Source of the DNA: a virus
Reading direction: 5' to 3' (one strand)
Length of the DNA: 40,377 nt
IMG/VR virus record: IMGVR_UViG_3300036939_000057
Location: 1 to 40,377 of that record
Part shown: positions 38,964-40,377 of the stretch, in pieces
How the letters are laid out: each line of letters opens with the position of its first letter
Numbering within the stretch: the first letter of the stretch is position 1
The notes under the pieces: generated by a model
The model's database searches: none
What the model saw: the letters and a program-made list of their open reading frames with translations, nothing else
Told to the model about the DNA's origin: nothing
Made by a program: the position numbers and the translations under genes

Positions 38964-40145
38964 ATGGGAGTCAAACAGGAGTGGAGCGAGAAGCACCGCC
39001 GTAAAGTCTGGGGTTACGATGTGCGCATCCGCGTTGGCAACAAGGGCAAGCGTGTGCGCCGGTTCGGCTTCTCATCAAGGGCCGCCGCCGAACTGGCTCT
39101 GTCGAAAGTGCGCGTCACTGAAAACGAGCGGCGAGCCGGCGTCATCCCCGAGGAACCGCCTGCCATCATCACCATTCGGCAGCTCGTCGAGCGCCGCGTC
39201 AAAGTCCTGCCCGTTCCCAAAGGCGCACCCGGATACTACTCTCGCAACCAGGCCATCGGCGACCTCGAACGATTCCTCTCAATGACCGACGGCTCGATGC
39301 CGGTCGAGGGTCTTACCACGGCCCACGTCGCCGCCTACCGCGACGACCGTCTCGCCGCCGGGCTCCAGCCGCAGACCGTTGCTCGCGAGATCACGAACCT
39401 GCAGGCGTGCTTTAACGCCGCGAGCGAATACTTCCCGGAACTGGAGACGTGGCGGCCCCCGAAGCGCCCCAAGCTCAAAGTGCCGAAGGGCCAACGCGAG
39501 GCCACATTTGCCCCTGAGGACATCGCTCACCTCCTCGCCTACCTCAGGCGTCCCCGCGACGAGACACACGTGCGCTACAGCCGCGAGCCGATGCGCTCAT
39601 ATCGCGCCCGGCTCGATGCCGCCGATGCCTTCCAGATCGCCCTGCAGACGGCAGGGCGTTCGGGCGAAGTCTATAAGCTGCGATGGGCGGACGTGCTCTG
39701 GCATAAGGGTGCGCTCAGGGTAGATTCGACAAAGCTTGATGAGGAGGGGGTCATCTTCCTGCCCGAATCTCTGCTGGAGATGCTCAAGCGCAGGCGCGCC
39801 GAACAGCCGCCCGCGGGGAGATGGATATTCCCTTCCGACCTCCACCCGGATGAGCACGTCGCCCGCGGCTTCACCGCGCACCTCCGACGGGCCGCGCTCC
39901 ATCTCGGCATCCCCTGGGGCTATGAGACACCAAGCGGCGTCGTCTTCCACACAACGCGTCACACGGCGACTACGGCCATGCTCGACGCCGGCTATGATCT
40001 GCCGACCGTGCAGGCCCAGACCCGCCACAGCGACAAGACAATGCTCCTGCGCTACGGCCACGCCTCGACTCGCTCGCGCCGCGCGGCCGTTACTGCCCTC
40101 GACCAGTTCGCCCCTGCGGCTGCGGCCGACGAAGGACAGGAATGA
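38964..40145 (+). CDS. int: Prophage integrase (tyrosine recombinase)
   Basis: A 393-aa protein. Residues 1-60 are an arm-binding-type N-terminus (WGYDVRIRVGNKGKRVRRFGF); the core-binding domain spans about 70-165. Catalytic residues: R232 (TAGRSGEVYKLRW), K257 (VDSTKLDEEG), H329-x-x-R332 (FHTTRHTATTAM), H355 (QTRHSDKT) and Y364 (LLRYGHAS). The gene ends about 105 bp from attR and points towards it, the standard arrangement, so it is the likely tRNA-Gly integrase. RBS GGAG lies about 12 nt before ATG. GC-rich, unlike the defence pair upstream. Confidence 0.92.
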   Translation: MGVKQEWSEKHRRKVWGYDVRIRVGNKGKRVRRFGFSSRAAAELALSKVRVTENERRAGVIPEEPPAIITIRQLVERRVKVLPVPKGAPGYYSRNQAIGDLERFLSMTDGSMPVEGLTTAHVAAYRDDRLAAGLQPQTVAREITNLQACFNAASEYFPELETWRPPKRPKLKVPKGQREATFAPEDIAHLLAYLRRPRDETHVRYSREPMRSYRARLDAADAFQIALQTAGRSGEVYKLRWADVLWHKGALRVDSTKLDEEGVIFLPESLLEMLKRRRAEQPPAGRWIFPSDLHPDEHVARGFTAHLRRAALHLGIPWGYETPSGVVFHTTRHTATTAMLDAGYDLPTVQAQTRHSDKTMLLRYGHASTRSRRAAVTALDQFAPAAAADEGQE

Positions 40146-40148
40146 ATG

Positions 40149-40172
40149 GTCACTTTTTCGTCCACTTTTTAG
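40149..40172 (+). repeat. Right arm-site candidate: two tandem 12-mers
   Basis: GTCACTTTTTCG and TCCACTTTTTAG; the inner 16-mer (40151..40166) equals 192..207 at the left end in the same orientation. Confidence 0.55.
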
Positions 40173-40206
40173 GCAATATGGGCAACTTGGGTAACATGGG
40201 TAGGGT
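40171..40206 (+). repeat. Four degenerate 9-bp repeats beside attR
   Basis: AGGCAATAT, GGGCAACTT, GGGTAACAT and GGGTAGGGT lie in perfect 9-bp phase between the arm sites and the terminator. Possible binding sites for an excision factor. Confidence 0.4.
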
Positions 40207-40209
40207 CAA

Positions 40210-40240
40210 TAAAAAAGAAAGAACTCCGAAAAGCCCCTTC
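40210..40240 (-). terminator. Phage-borne terminator serving the tRNA in the lysogen
   Basis: On the minus strand AAGGGGCT pairs (with G-U pairs) with AGTTCTTT, followed by C and six T. It lies 23 nt past the tRNA 3' end, the same register as the host terminator beyond attL. Confidence 0.55.
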
Positions 40241-40250
40241 TTTAGTTAAA

Positions 40251-40300
40251 GATTAGTATTGAAGCGGGCGACGAGACTCGAACTCGCAACCCTCAGCTTG
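40251..40300. repeat. attR: 50-bp direct repeat within intact tRNA gene
   Basis: Identical to attL (78..127). Positions 40263..40300 are the 3' half of the functional tRNA. The integrase restores the tRNA by supplying this segment from the phage. Confidence 0.95.
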
Positions 40301-40334
40301 GGAAGCTGATGCGCTACCATTGCGCCACACCCGC
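40263..40334 (-). tRNA. tRNA-Gly (anticodon CCC)
   Basis: 72 nt without encoded CCA. Acceptor GCGGGTG/CGCCCGC with discriminator U, D stem GCGC/GCGC, anticodon stem TCAGC/GCTGA around loop TTCCCAA (anticodon CCC), variable GGGTT, T stem GCGAG/CTCGT with TTCGAGT loop. All stems pair (two G-U pairs). Its 3' half is the integration site, and the full gene is preserved at attR. Confidence 0.95.
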
Positions 40335-40377
40335 TCAAAGGGAATCGCCCGCACCGGCGGCACAAGCGTTTCAGGTG

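Larger units (their letters stand above)
78..40300. mobile_element. Integrated prophage (siphovirus-like), att to att
   Basis: Exact 50-bp direct repeats bound the element. It contains integrase, repressor, replication initiator, terminase, portal, capsid, tail tube, tape measure and fibre genes, so it looks complete. Late genes run leftward from about 23.8 kb to 0.2 kb, early genes run leftward from 32.0 to 28.3 kb, and lysogeny, accessory and integrase genes run rightward from 32.1 to 40.1 kb. A tail tube, a tape measure and a G/GT-type frameshift chaperone, with no contractile sheath seen, indicate a long non-contractile tail. No obvious gene decay was seen in the core modules, so it may be inducible. 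That last point is inference. Confidence 0.95.

Overview
This window holds one nearly complete prophage (about 78..40300, roughly 40.2 kb) with its two host edges. It is integrated in the 3' half of a tRNA-Gly(CCC) gene. The intact tRNA is at the right end (40263..40334, minus strand), and a 50-bp exact direct repeat marks the junctions (78..127 and 40251..40300). Most of the DNA is GC-rich. Nothing in the 77 + 43 host bases identifies the species. The small exported Cys-rich proteins and GC-rich codon use recall Acidobacteriota-type genomes, but that is a weak inference.

Layout. (1) 206..22487, minus strand: one long head-tail block of a siphovirus-like phage with tightly overlapping genes. 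In transcription order it encodes a wHTH-like protein, an unknown protein, Nu1-like small terminase, GpA-type large terminase, gpW-like joiner, lambda-type portal, fused prohead protease-HK97 capsid protein, decoration-like protein, head-tail joiner, tail terminator-like protein, tail tube, G/GT-type tail chaperone with a -1 slippery site CCCAAAC, tape measure with an embedded lambda-R-like transglycosylase domain, minor tail proteins, a DUF5675 protein, a hub/tip protein and fibre proteins. The last two fibre/spike proteins carry Sec signal peptides. (2) 22497..23837, minus: small membrane/lipoprotein genes that look like a lysis cassette. (3) 24268..25558, minus: four small genes, one a predicted PD-(D/E)XK nuclease. 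(4) 25877..28257: cargo between the early and late blocks, made of a membrane-anchored thioredoxin-like protein, three exported Cys-rich small proteins and one further Cys/His-rich peptide. (5) 28278..32017, minus: early block with a second tyrosine recombinase, a Zn-binding protein, a replication initiator containing five in-phase 20-bp iterons (putative origin), small regulators and a Cro-like protein. (6) 32159..33040, plus: repressor and ImmA/IrrE-like peptidase, facing the Cro-like gene across an operator region. (7) 33214..38883, plus: accessory genes, including a membrane-anchored DUF4041/GIY-YIG-like protein and an AT-richer two-gene unit (Cap4/DUF4297-type nuclease plus SMC-like ATPase with a CxxC hook) resembling Lamassu-type defence. 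(8) 38964..40145, plus: the integrase, next to attR.

How it works together. Three minus-strand transcription units share a promoter-like motif CTTAGA-N14-TATnnTT just upstream (16658, 21843, 23886), which suggests coordinated late expression. The phage arm next to attR carries a terminator in the same register as the host terminator beyond attL. Integration therefore appears to swap terminators: the host tRNA gains the phage terminator, and the phage late operon now runs towards the host one. All functional calls come from reading the sequence; no database search was run.
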